Of a DNA stretch of 16,124 bases, positions 1 through 8,190 are shown in pieces. This DNA is from Planctomycetaceae bacterium (lineage in GTDB: Bacteria; Planctomycetota; Planctomycetia; Pirellulales; Pirellulaceae), in assembly GCA_003501565.1 (NCBI GenBank), contig DNPC01000817.1, positions 1,937 to 18,060 of the forward strand, read 5' to 3'. The first letter of the stretch is position 1; every line of letters begins with the position of its first letter. Made by a program: the position numbers and the translations under genes. The notes under the pieces were generated by a model, which saw only the letters and a program-made list of their open reading frames with translations, did no database searches and had not been told where the DNA came from.

Positions 1-119
1 GAGAGTCACCGAAGTCGGCCGCAAAGAGACGCACACAACCGCGTGCGTTTGTCTGTTAGTAGCAAATGAAGCCCGGAAGAAGGGCTCAGAGTCGTTAGGT
101 AATAGGCTGCTCTTAAGAA
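1..119. other. Non-coding edge segment
   Basis: No supportable gene is seen here. Two small hairpins are present: acgcac/gtgcgt (29-34 with 43-48) and agccc/gggct (70-74 with 82-86). Neither is followed by a convincing T-run, so they are noted but not called terminators. Whatever gene lies to the left has already ended or lies outside the window. Confidence 0.3.
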
Positions 120-206
120 CCTATCCGAAACCCCATTAGCCGCGGTTCCCCAACAACCGGGGCTAACGCCCCGCGGCTGATGTTCGATTCAAGGTTTTCG
201 GATAAG
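120..206. repeat. Nested palindromic (REP-like) intergenic element
   Basis: Two concentric inverted repeats are visible. The outer arms read ctatccgaaaccc (121-133) and, as reverse complement, ttatccgaaaacc (192-204). The inner arms are ttagccgcgg (136-145) and ccgcggctga (171-180), which pair over 10 positions with one G-T. The centre holds a further cccc/gggg pairing (148-151 with 159-162). Together they would fold into a long cruciform or hairpin. I recall similar 'ggggctaacgcc / ccgcggctga' dispersed elements from Rhodopirellula-type genomes, but I could not check copy number. It lies just downstream of the minus-strand gene 237-1031, so it could also act as its transcription end. It has no T-tract, so a classical intrinsic terminator is unlikely. 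Confidence 0.5.
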
Positions 207-236
207 CAAGCAGGCTGTTTTAAGTAGGCAGGCTCG

Positions 237-1031
237 CTACAGGGGGGCAGCCCAGAATAGGCCGCCGAGCGAAAGAGCCTCGACGGCTGCAGCGTTGCGA
301 TCCCAAGGCAACCGCTGACGCAGGGCAGGAGCAGGGCTGCCGGTCCGGTAATGCCCAAGGGAATACACTGACTCAGCCGGACCCCACAACGCTTGTTTGT
401 AGGGGGCAAGCGGTAGCCCCACGAAAAACTTCGTGCCAGAGATCAGCGGCTGCAGGCAAGGGTGAGACTGATGGCCATGCCGTTCAAGCATCACATCTTC
501 AAAGTACAGTGGGTAATGACAGATTGAAGCGGGCGCCCAGTGAACGCACTTCCAGGCGGCTTCGCGATCAATCCCAGTCGGGAGACCAACTACACTTCCA
601 CCAAGTTGACCATCTTCAGGGATTTCCCCGTTTCCAATGCCTTCAACAGAAACATCGACAATAGAAACGTCATAGGCCGACCGCGTATCCATGTCGGCTT
701 CTTGAGTGCCGGAACTGGCGTCGCTGGGACTCTGGTCGCTGGGACTCTGGTCGCTGGGACTTTGGTCGCTGGGACTGTACGTATCACTGCTGCTATCAAT
801 TTGGCGACTGGCCATAATCGCGGGCACTGCGGATCGTCCCAAAGCCACGGGCTCGTTCGCTGGCGGCGTCGCCGGGGATGCCAAAACCAGTTCTAATGCC
901 GGTCGAGCGACGCTGCCGACAGGCTGTTCGGTGGCTGAAGATTGTTGAGCAGAGCAGGTGCCAGCCAAGCTACTTGCACACAACACTGCGAGTACACGAG
1001 ACTTCCAGACCTTGGATACGCGTCGAGCCAT
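237..1031 (-). CDS. Secreted planctomycete-type conserved protein of unknown function
   Basis: This is a 264-residue protein with a clear Sec signal peptide: a basic start MARRVSKVWKSR, a hydrophobic core at about 13-24, and likely cleavage after CSA at residue 28. Residues 29-115 are a Pro/Ser/Ala-rich linker that includes four tandem SPSD(Q) repeats (86-104). The conserved part is residues 160-264, where PLYFEDVMLERHG (174-186), a 'QP-S---FF---P--PY' stretch (194-211) and 'ES-YSLGHYR-G' (220-231) are recognisable. I recall this block from many short secreted planctomycete proteins with no assigned activity. Five Cys (21, 27, 162, 171, 192) are present, and three in the mature domain could form disulfides. 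The ATG at 1031 is preferred because it gives a complete signal peptide. The gene is monocistronic here and diverges from the ABC ATPase gene. Function is unknown; the export call is good. Confidence 0.8.
   Translation of the reverse strand: MARRVSKVWKSRVLAVLCASSLAGTCSAQQSSATEQPVGSVARPALELVLASPATPPANEPVALGRSAVPAIMASRQIDSSSDTYSPSDQSPSDQSPSDQSPSDASSGTQEADMDTRSAYDVSIVDVSVEGIGNGEIPEDGQLGGSVVGLPTGIDREAAWKCVHWAPASICHYPLYFEDVMLERHGHQSHPCLQPLISGTKFFVGLPLAPYKQALWGPAESVYSLGHYRTGSPAPALRQRLPWDRNAAAVEALSLGGLFWAAPL
721..776. repeat. 15-bp in-frame tandem repeat (SPSDQ array)
   Basis: The unit tcgctgggactctgg is repeated almost perfectly from 721, 736 and 751, with a fourth partial copy from 766. On the minus strand it encodes SPSDQ repeats in the linker of the secreted protein. 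The unit length is a multiple of three, so copy-number change would leave the reading frame intact. Near-identity at DNA level suggests recent expansion. Confidence 0.85.
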
Positions 1032-1235
1032 AACGGCAGTCCTCGTTTTTTGGGGTGATGTTCCGCAGAATAGGTCGTCTCATTACTTCGAACAGCTTCA
1101 GACTCTTCGGAGTCAGCCGGATAATCGGTACAAACCGCACCTGGGACTTGAACCCTCTCCAAATCAATACCTGGCGTATTCCGAAGTGGTTTCACGTTTC
1201 GCGAATCGACTGCCTTGCCTGAAAGTCTGCTGACG

Positions 1236-2330
1236 ATGGAAAATTCAAAGCTTGAGGCTCAGGACATCTGCGTTCGATTTGGCAGCGTGACCGCACTCGA
1301 CGCGCTTTCGATTAACTGTAAGACCGGCATCACGGCGGTTGTGGGGCCAAGTGGCGCTGGGAAGTCAACGCTGTTGCGGGTCTTGGCGGGGCTTGAAAAA
1401 CCAGTGACGGGCCGCGTGGTGATCGATTCACATGATATTTCCAAGCTGCCTCCTCACCGCCGTCGAATCGCCTACCTGACGCAAGACTATGCTCTGTATC
1501 CACAGCACACGGTCCGAAAAAATTTGGAAGCCGCGCTGGCAAGCGAGAAGCTGCCGCGCAGGGAGCGTAATGAGAGAATCGACAGCGTTCTGGATTGGCT
1601 GGAGATTTCCGAATTCGCCAGTCGACGGCCGGGCCAACTTAGCGGCGGGCAGCGACAGCGCGTCGCGATCGGGCGCGCTTTGGTGAGACAACCTCAGGTG
1701 CTCCTGCTTGATGAACCGCTAAGTCAGTTAGATGTTGGTTTAAAGGTTCAATGTCGGGACCTGTTGAATCGAATTGCCCATGAACAACAGTGCATTGTCA
1801 TTGCGGCGCTGCATGAGCCGCTCGACACGCTGCAACTTGCAGATTGGGTCTATGTGCTTGGAGAAGGCAAGTTGCTTCGGTCGGCGGAACCCACAGCAGT
1901 CTATCGCGACCCGAGAAGTCTGCTCGCCGCTGAGCTACTTAGTCCGCTAGGGATAAACTGGATCGATCTTGGTCTATTCCCAGGCGAGCTATCCCCAGTC
2001 GAGCTGCTTCCGGGCGACGTTCTACCTGGAAAGTGTGAGCAGCTTGGTTTCCGTCCCGAAGCGATCAGTGACGTCGCGCAAGGTGACTACAAAATCGATG
2101 CACCCGGCGGTGGTGCTGTGTATGAGGATGGCGAGCTTCACATGAATTTGCAGGTTGATTCGTCACGCGATATCGGTGATGCATTCCTGGTTCATTGTAG
2201 ATTTCATGACGTGCCGCTCACCGTTCGTGCCGCGCGTCCGCCAGTCAATTCATGCTTGCAGATTCGTGTGCCCAAGTCACGCCTGTGGATTCGCGAAGGC
2301 GATCGAATTCGGTCGCTGGAAAACGACTAG
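1236..2330 (+). CDS. ABC transporter ATP-binding protein, carbohydrate (MalK/UgpC) type
   Basis: This is a 364-residue nucleotide-binding subunit of an ABC importer, acting at the cytoplasmic face of the inner membrane. Counting from the ATG at 1236, Walker A is GPSGAGKST (37-45), the Q-loop is LTQDYALYP (81-89), the signature is LSGGQ (135-139), Walker B is VLLLDE (155-160) and the D-loop is SQLD (163-166). The H-loop histidine is in ALHEP (H193), where the family usually has THD. The segment after about 215 resembles the MalK linker ('AVYRDP'). GFRPE (271-275) marks the C-terminal TOBE/regulatory region, typical of sugar or glycerol-phosphate importers. A TTG seven codons upstream (1215) is an alternative start; I prefer the ATG because the ATPase fold begins right after it. 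No permease or binding-protein gene is adjacent, so it probably serves components encoded elsewhere. The substrate cannot be told from sequence. Confidence 0.85.
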   Translation: MENSKLEAQDICVRFGSVTALDALSINCKTGITAVVGPSGAGKSTLLRVLAGLEKPVTGRVVIDSHDISKLPPHRRRIAYLTQDYALYPQHTVRKNLEAALASEKLPRRERNERIDSVLDWLEISEFASRRPGQLSGGQRQRVAIGRALVRQPQVLLLDEPLSQLDVGLKVQCRDLLNRIAHEQQCIVIAALHEPLDTLQLADWVYVLGEGKLLRSAEPTAVYRDPRSLLAAELLSPLGINWIDLGLFPGELSPVELLPGDVLPGKCEQLGFRPEAISDVAQGDYKIDAPGGGAVYEDGELHMNLQVDSSRDIGDAFLVHCRFHDVPLTVRAARPPVNSCLQIRVPKSRLWIREGDRIRSLEND

Positions 2331-2341
2331 CTTGCGACTTA

Positions 2342-2404
2342 GGACTCGGGACTCGGGACACAGGGCCTGGGACACAGATACAGGACTCAGCACCTGGGAC
2401 ACAG
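2342..2404. repeat. Degenerate short-repeat patch between convergent genes
   Basis: The 90-bp gap between the ends of the ATPase gene and the giant membrane protein gene is filled by imperfect repeats. These are two ggactcg units (2342-2355) and then gggacacag at 2355-2363, 2369-2377 and 2396-2404. The last two lie inside ctgggacacag copies 27 bp apart. It is non-coding and shows no T-tract or good stem, so it is not a clear terminator. Confidence 0.6.
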
Positions 2405-2420
2405 AATTCTAGACTGCAAG

Positions 2421-5400
2421 TTACTGGTTACTTTGAGTAGCCCGCTGGAAGGCTTCCCAGCGTTTCTTGAGTCCGCGCGGGACGTTGCGGTTACCAATAG
2501 AATCTGACATTTGTCGGAAGTCGTCGGTCAGTCGTGAACGGTCCAGCCGTCCCGTATTTGCGGACTTAAGCTGCAGAGCATTCAGGAGTTCTTCCCACTT
2601 TTGAGATGATGCTGGTTCACCCTTATCGGCGAGCTCGCGGGCGGATTTCCACCGATCCACGAACTGGTTCAAGTCGCGCTGGCTCCAGTTTATCTCGCGT
2701 AGTAGCTCTGGATCGGGCTGGTCACGCTGTCGATCGAGATAGTCGAGCACCATATCAGCAGAACGTTCGGCTGCAGCGCGGTCAACCGCGGCGCTGGTTG
2801 GAGCCGTGGTATCCCCCGAGTTCCCAATGCCACTGCTGGCACCTGAGCCGGTTGGGCTCTCGCCCTCTCCTGAGGAACTCGGTTTTCCAGAAGAACCGGG
2901 TTGGATTCCTGAGGATTGAGACTTCGCCGCCGATGCAGCAGACGATGCTGCGGACGATGGAGATTGCGAATTGGATTGTGAATCGGAATTTGATGATTGG
3001 CTGTTGTTGTCTTCTCTGGAGGCTTGCTCCGAGTTTGTTGCTGTATCTGGTCTAGAGGGTTGCCCGCTGCCGGAGCCGTTGCCGGATTGTTCGCCGCTGC
3101 CGCCATTTGTGTTGGTTTGTTCAGCATTGTTGTCGGTGCTGTTTTCCCCAGTGGCATTTTGTTCCGCGTTGCTCTGCTGATCGCCGTTTTGCTTTCCACC
3201 GGATTGTTGATCACTACTCTTCGGTGGACTGCCATTGCCCGAACCTGCTTCCTTGGAGCCCTCTGACCCGCCGCTGGCGGAGTTCGGATCACCTCCGGCG
3301 GAGGAAGCTTCGCTGCCCGCTCCAGTCTGTCCTGGATTGGATTGCCCATTGTCTCCCTTGCCTGAATTGCCTGACTGGGAATCACCCGACTGCGAATTAC
3401 CCGACTGCGAATTACCCGACTGCGAATTGCCGGATTGCGAATTACCGGATTGTGAATCGCCGGGTTGGTTTGCAGAACTTCCCGATTGGGAGGACTTGCC
3501 GGAATCGCTGGCGCCGGCGGGTTGATCGGCGTCAGAACGGTTGCCGGTGTTTTGTTGTTCGCCGTCCGAACGACCAGCGTTTTGCTCACCGCTGGATTGT
3601 TCGCTTCCGGATTGTTCGCCCGAAGTGCCCGAATCGGAAGGTTGGTTACCGGAAGCGGACTTGTCTGGAGCACCGGAGTCGTTTTGGCGGCCCGTTCCAT
3701 TTTCGTTTGAGCCTTGTGCGTTGTCGCCGGGCGCATTTGGGGATTGCCTGGAGCTTGGATTGTCTAGCTGACTGTCTGACGGCGATGTCCCCGAACTAGC
3801 GTCGCCGTTGCTATTTGAGCCGGTTCCAGATTCGCCGTTCTGCTGTTGGGAGCCACTGCTGCCGGTGGCGGATGAATCTGATTGTTGGCCGTTGGGCGAT
3901 TGGTTGCCCTCTGACTGCTGCGATTTGTTCTGCTGCATGTATTCGCGAACTTTGTCGATTGCCTCAGCCGCCCCAGACGACGAGCTTGCTGGGTCAGGTT
4001 GACTGGCGGAGCCACCGTCAGATCGAGCGTTGGTACTCGAGGCTGAACCGTCAGCGTTTTTGCCTGCGGCTTGTGTTGAGCTCGTCGAGGAACTTCTGTC
4101 AGCATTATTTCGGGAGCCATTGGTCGCCGAATTGCTGCCGGAATTACCGTCGGCCGAACCAGTTGAATTCTCGCCGGACGCTGAACCGGTACTGTTACTA
4201 TTGCTGGTTCCAGAATTGCCTTGTCCGGTCGACTCGTTCGATTGGGATTGCCCGCCAACCCCTTGGCTGCCAGTCCCTTGGTTGCCAGTCCCTTGGTTAC
4301 CAGCTGCTTGATCACTGGATGATTGATCATTAGCTGCTTGATTACCGGACTTTCCGGAATTTCCGCCTGCTTGGTCGCCAGATTGGTTCTCCGTACCAGA
4401 GCCCCCATCACCTGCATCGCTTGAACCGTTTACTCCTGATTGTTCGCCGCTACTTGCGTCGGGCGAATTGTCAGCTCCGCCGGTTTGCCCCCCAGATGTT
4501 CCCTGTGCATTTTCTTGTGCAGTTCCCTGTGTATTTTCCTTTCCTGGCTCGCCTGCGGAAGCATCTGCATTTGTTGGAGGCGTTTCTTCAGGGGTCTCAG
4601 CAGGTTGGCGGGGAACGTCGGCCGGTTTATCGCGGTCGATCACTTGGATAATCAGTGGAGTCGCGTCCGTTTCGTTCGGGGACCATTGGTTCGTCCGTGG
4701 ATCATGGCGGTTGTCGCGTGCTGATGCGCGAATTTCAATTCTGTCGCCTGGACGGAGCTTTAGGCTGCGTAGATCAAGTGGTTGTTTTCTGCTTTGTTTG
4801 CCGGTCAGCGACTCTCCCTTGAGAATCGTCCGCTCAGCCATTTTCATGCCCGACCGATGGATGCTCAGTCTCACGTCGCGGAGCCCATAGTCGGGGTCGC
4901 TTGCGCGGACGTCCAAGTTCAGGCGGGTAGCAGGGTGAACATTCAGGATACGCGACTCAGGCCCCAAGATCTCAACTGTTGGCGGAACATCACGTACGAC
5001 GCGTAGATCGTGGATAACCGGCTGGTCGTTGTAGTCGCCACGCTCGTTGGAGCCGCGGAAACAGTACTGGATCTCACGTGACAGCGCGCCGGCCTGCTCA
5101 AGTTCAAACAACCAGTCAGCGCTTAGGTCTAAGTTGTCGATCTCCGCGGCAATGTAGTGTTCGGCAGCGCGCGTTTGCCCCTTCTCGTTGACTTGGGGGT
5201 TGATTTCCAGTTGTGCTCGCTCCAGGGGCTGGTTAGTGCGGAGTATAAACTTGGCTCGCGTCCCCTCCACGCCTTCGATGTTTTGGCCGTCCGAGATGCG
5301 TTTGGGCAACTTTGTATACGGCGGAGGGATTAGTTCGACGCGCTCCAGCGTCAGCGTCGGTACGGGAGACAGATCGACCGAGAATCTCTCGCTGCGTGCG

Positions 5401-6281
5401 TCGCCCGCTTCAATCCAGTAATCCAATTTGTGTTCGACGCCATGCTTGGTTGTTCTAAGTTCACCTTCAAAAAGTGATCCGACATCGGGTTCACTGAGTG
5501 ATATTGTTTGATTGATGAACTGACCATCACGCGACGTAAAGACGATTCGAACAGGCTCTCCATCGAGCAGTCCGCTACATCTGGCTGAAATGGGCAAGGG
5601 CTTACCGGCCGTGATGACTGCGTCGCCCGGCTGGATGTTTGATATCTTCACACGTGTTGGCGGCGCAATATCACGCCACGGCATCGCGACTCGTTGGGCT
5701 GTTGCAAGTGAGCTTTTGGGCGAGACAAAGCTATACAGGATCATTACTAATGAAAGCACCAGAAACGTCGCCAGGCTACGTATGAGTGGGCTGCTGTCGA
5801 CCGTTGACGACGGGTCTTGTCCGCCGATGAATCGGTAGGCCCGGTAGGTAAGCGCGGACATCACGCCTCGAGGCACCCCGGAGTCTGCGCGTTGGCTCAG
5901 CTGCAACCAAGCAAGTAAGCCTTCCTTGAAGCGTGGTTCAGCGTTTTCAATGCGTTTGGCTGCGTAATCTAGGTTGATTCTGCCTAGCAGCAGTGGCAGG
6001 ATGCGGTGGAGTAGGACATAGACGGAGAACCCAACAATCGCTAGCCACGCAAACCAACGCAGGACTGGAACCAGCGGAGAGACCCAGTGGTCGACCAGGC
6101 ACAGCATTAGCCAGGCTGCGGCCATAGCACCTAGCCATGTAAAGCCCTCGATCATCAAATCGAAAACCTTGATGAAGGACGCAGTACGCCGCAGATGCGA
6201 AGTCAGCTCGTCAGTGGCTGAAGCGGAGTTCCGAGACTTTCGAGGCTGTTTTTTTGGTAGATCGCTGGAAACGGTACTCAT
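2421..6281 (-). CDS. Giant low-complexity membrane protein, planctomycete DUF4175-like type
   Basis: This is a 1286-residue protein. The N-terminus is a cytoplasmic basic tail followed by a predicted membrane hairpin (TM about 46-64 and 74-98) and a third TM (about 168-187). Residues about 205-550 are beta-rich and extracytoplasmic-looking, with 'VELIPPPYTKLPKRI' and 'VRDVPPTVEILGPE' segments typical of DUF4175-like planctomycete proteins. Residues about 550-1160 are extreme low complexity (Ser, Gly, Asn, Gln, Asp). A structured C-terminal domain (about 1160-1286) contains 'ADMVLDYLDRQRDQPDPELLREINWSQ'-like sequence and ends in a basic helical stretch. I recall relatives annotated 'circumsporozoite protein, membrane associated' in R. 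baltica, often near MoxR, DUF58 and von Willebrand genes; none of these are in this window. The start ATG at 6281 is supported by an aggt motif about 8 bases upstream. The role is unknown; a structural or periplasm-spanning role is only a guess. Confidence 0.8.
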   Translation of the reverse strand: MSTVSSDLPKKQPRKSRNSASATDELTSHLRRTASFIKVFDLMIEGFTWLGAMAAAWLMLCLVDHWVSPLVPVLRWFAWLAIVGFSVYVLLHRILPLLLGRINLDYAAKRIENAEPRFKEGLLAWLQLSQRADSGVPRGVMSALTYRAYRFIGGQDPSSTVDSSPLIRSLATFLVLSLVMILYSFVSPKSSLATAQRVAMPWRDIAPPTRVKISNIQPGDAVITAGKPLPISARCSGLLDGEPVRIVFTSRDGQFINQTISLSEPDVGSLFEGELRTTKHGVEHKLDYWIEAGDARSERFSVDLSPVPTLTLERVELIPPPYTKLPKRISDGQNIEGVEGTRAKFILRTNQPLERAQLEINPQVNEKGQTRAAEHYIAAEIDNLDLSADWLFELEQAGALSREIQYCFRGSNERGDYNDQPVIHDLRVVRDVPPTVEILGPESRILNVHPATRLNLDVRASDPDYGLRDVRLSIHRSGMKMAERTILKGESLTGKQSRKQPLDLRSLKLRPGDRIEIRASARDNRHDPRTNQWSPNETDATPLIIQVIDRDKPADVPRQPAETPEETPPTNADASAGEPGKENTQGTAQENAQGTSGGQTGGADNSPDASSGEQSGVNGSSDAGDGGSGTENQSGDQAGGNSGKSGNQAANDQSSSDQAAGNQGTGNQGTGSQGVGGQSQSNESTGQGNSGTSNSNSTGSASGENSTGSADGNSGSNSATNGSRNNADRSSSTSSTQAAGKNADGSASSTNARSDGGSASQPDPASSSSGAAEAIDKVREYMQQNKSQQSEGNQSPNGQQSDSSATGSSGSQQQNGESGTGSNSNGDASSGTSPSDSQLDNPSSRQSPNAPGDNAQGSNENGTGRQNDSGAPDKSASGNQPSDSGTSGEQSGSEQSSGEQNAGRSDGEQQNTGNRSDADQPAGASDSGKSSQSGSSANQPGDSQSGNSQSGNSQSGNSQSGNSQSGDSQSGNSGKGDNGQSNPGQTGAGSEASSAGGDPNSASGGSEGSKEAGSGNGSPPKSSDQQSGGKQNGDQQSNAEQNATGENSTDNNAEQTNTNGGSGEQSGNGSGSGQPSRPDTATNSEQASREDNNSQSSNSDSQSNSQSPSSAASSAASAAKSQSSGIQPGSSGKPSSSGEGESPTGSGASSGIGNSGDTTAPTSAAVDRAAAERSADMVLDYLDRQRDQPDPELLREINWSQRDLNQFVDRWKSARELADKGEPASSQKWEELLNALQLKSANTGRLDRSRLTDDFRQMSDSIGNRNVPRGLKKRWEAFQRATQSNQ
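3361..3466. repeat. 15-bp tandem repeat array encoding SGNSQ units
   Basis: Within the giant protein gene the plus strand shows repeated 15-bp units of the type cgactgcgaattacc. On the minus strand these encode about seven consecutive SG(N/D)SQ pentapeptides. The central copies are nearly identical and the flanking copies are diverged (cggattgcgaattac, cggattgtgaatcgc), as in an array growing from its centre. A smaller related array, ccttggttgccagtc-like at about 4260-4305, encodes GTGNQ-type repeats in the same protein. Confidence 0.85.
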
Positions 6282-6534
6282 GAGTGACCTGGGGTAATGG
6301 CAGATCGCTGGCTCGCGACCGGCGGAGGCAGTGATCCGGCGAGTCAGTGATCTTGAGCAGCATCTGGAAAGGGCCGCTACGCGAAATGATCGACGCCTAT
6401 TAGTATAGTCGTCCGGTACAACGCACTGGTTCCCGCAATTGGTACAGTGTGCGTTATTACAGCTTCGCGTAATGCGTGCCCCGATTGGTGGGGCATGTTG
6501 ATCGGTTTATTCCTGTTGTTACGGTGTTTTTGCA
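6282..6534. promoter_or_regulatory. Divergent intergenic control region
   Basis: This 253-bp region must hold promoters for the minus-strand giant protein and the plus-strand dehydratase. Two palindromic features are visible. One is a loose inverted repeat, aacgcactg (6420-6428) against cagtgtgcgtt (6445-6455). The other is a perfect 6-bp stem tgcccc/ggggca (6477-6482 and 6490-6495) with a 7-nt loop, 40 bp before the GTG start. A TATAGT at 6404-6409 is a possible -10 but has no good -35. An operator or leader hairpin for sugar-acid control is possible but unproven. Confidence 0.3.
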
Positions 6535-8133
6535 GTGAGTGGCCAAGCAACAACCGGACAGCCCAAAGGCGATTTTGTACGCCTGCACGCGCAGGATAAT
6601 GTCGTGGTTGCGTTGCGAGCACTAACATCAGGTGATCGTATCGAAGTAGACGATCGGGAAGTTCGCGTCGTCGATACGATACCGCCGGGTCACAAGGTTG
6701 CAATTTGCGGGATCGAACCGGATGGACCGGTAAACAAATTTGGCTGGCCAATTGGCCGAGCAACGCAGGCCATCGACCCGGGGCAACACGTGCACTCACA
6801 TAACTTGGGGTGCGAACACGAAATCGATGTCACGCAGTTTGCCACGGATATCCCACCAGCCCCCACTCCGATCGAAGGAAGGACGTTTGAGGGGTATCAC
6901 CGGCCCGCCGGCGGAGTCGGCACAAGGAATTACCTGGCAGTTATCAGCAGCGTCAATTGTTCGGCTAGCGTTGCGAATATCATTGCCCGACGATTTGAAC
7001 CGCAGCTAGAGCGGTATCCAAACATCGACGGGATCATCGCTTTGCGGCATTCTGGCGGCTGTGCGATGGCGTGGGAGGGCTCGCGGCATCGCATGTTGAC
7101 GAAGGTTTTGGGCGGAATGGCCCGGCACGTCAACATTGGCGGTTACTTACTGGTTGGACTGGGGTGTGAGCAAGGCACACTCGACCACGTCATTAAATCT
7201 GAAAACCTGCATCAAATTACATTGCCTGACGGCCAAGCAGCCGAGATTCCACGTCACGCCTCTCCCGGCTCGAGCCCAAATGTACCTGTACTATCAATTC
7301 AGTCGGCAGGTGGTACCAAACAGACCGCCGATGCAGGGCTGGAAGTGGTTGAGCACTTAGCGAAACAAATCGATACATTTAAGCGACGAACAGCACCCGC
7401 ATCGAAGCTGACGCTTGGTTTGGAGTGTGGCGGATCTGATGGGTACTCAGGGATAACTGCCAACCCTGCATTGGGGGCGGCAGCGGATATGTTGGTTGCT
7501 TGCGGGGGTACTGCCATCCTGAGTGAAACCTCTGAAGTGTTTGGGGCAGAGCAATTACTTACACGGCGAGCGCGCAGTCGCGCTGTGGCAGAGAAACTAG
7601 TTGAGCGGATCGAATGGTGGAAATGGTACGCTGGAAACTACGGTGAAGTCCTGGACAACAATCCTTCCGTTGGCAACAAGGCTGGCGGGCTAACTACGAT
7701 TACCGAAAAATCGTTGGGAGCAGTTAGCAAAGGCGGCACAACGGCGTTGGAGGCAGTATACGAATACGCTGAACCGATAGACCGGACTGGGTTCGTATTG
7801 ATGGATACACCCGGATTCGATCCTGCGAGCGTTACCGGCATGGTTGCGGGCGGTGCAAACTTGATTGCGTTTACGACGGGGCGAGGCAGTTGTTTTGGAT
7901 TCAAGCCGACACCAAGTTTCAAAATCGCCTCCAATTCCGACCTATATCGACGACTGCCTGACGATATGGATTTCAATGCAGGGCAAGTTGTTGAAGGTCG
8001 GAGCGTCGCCCAGGTGGGAGAAGAGATCTTCGATCAGCTATTGCAAGTAGCCAGTGGGCAACCGACAAAGAGCGAGTTGCTGGGCTTGGGGGACGAGGAA
8101 TTCGTTCCTTGGCAAGTCGGCCCTGTGCTCTAG
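6535..8133 (+). CDS. UxaA/GarD-family sugar-acid dehydratase (altronate dehydratase-like)
   Basis: This is a 532-residue cytoplasmic enzyme that removes water from a hexonate or hexarate. The classic members act on D-altronate (giving 2-keto-3-deoxygluconate) or D-galactarate. The N-terminal SAF domain spans about 12-100, with HVHSHNLG at 85-92. The catalytic region follows, with GGVGTRNYLAV (126-136), GLECGGSDGYSG (295-306), ILSETSEVFG (328-337), NPSVGNKAGGLTTITEKSLG (376-395), MDTPG (423-427) and TTGRGS (447-452), all family signatures. The length fits a one-polypeptide SAF plus UxaA enzyme (E. coli relatives are about 500-520 residues). The family is metal- (Fe2+/Mn2+) dependent. The start is the GTG at 6535; there is no strong Shine-Dalgarno. 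No kinase, isomerase or regulator for a sugar-acid pathway is adjacent, so altronate versus galactarate specificity is undecided. Confidence 0.9.
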   Translation: MSGQATTGQPKGDFVRLHAQDNVVVALRALTSGDRIEVDDREVRVVDTIPPGHKVAICGIEPDGPVNKFGWPIGRATQAIDPGQHVHSHNLGCEHEIDVTQFATDIPPAPTPIEGRTFEGYHRPAGGVGTRNYLAVISSVNCSASVANIIARRFEPQLERYPNIDGIIALRHSGGCAMAWEGSRHRMLTKVLGGMARHVNIGGYLLVGLGCEQGTLDHVIKSENLHQITLPDGQAAEIPRHASPGSSPNVPVLSIQSAGGTKQTADAGLEVVEHLAKQIDTFKRRTAPASKLTLGLECGGSDGYSGITANPALGAAADMLVACGGTAILSETSEVFGAEQLLTRRARSRAVAEKLVERIEWWKWYAGNYGEVLDNNPSVGNKAGGLTTITEKSLGAVSKGGTTALEAVYEYAEPIDRTGFVLMDTPGFDPASVTGMVAGGANLIAFTTGRGSCFGFKPTPSFKIASNSDLYRRLPDDMDFNAGQVVEGRSVAQVGEEIFDQLLQVASGQPTKSELLGLGDEEFVPWQVGPVL

Positions 8134-8190
8134 CTGGGAGTTGACTGGGCCGCGTTGGACGCTGACCTTTTGAGGGTGACTAGGACAGTC

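Noticed and set aside
893..1195. Minus-strand frame in the gap between the secreted protein gene and the ABC gene
   Set aside because: It overlaps the signal peptide region of the real gene in another frame and has no family resemblance.
2690..3799. Long open frames on both strands inside the giant protein gene (for example minus 2690-3736 and plus 3107-3799)
   Set aside because: They arise because the biased Ser/Gly/Asn/Gln codons leave few stops in other frames. Their proteins are equally low in complexity and lack start signals or known domains.
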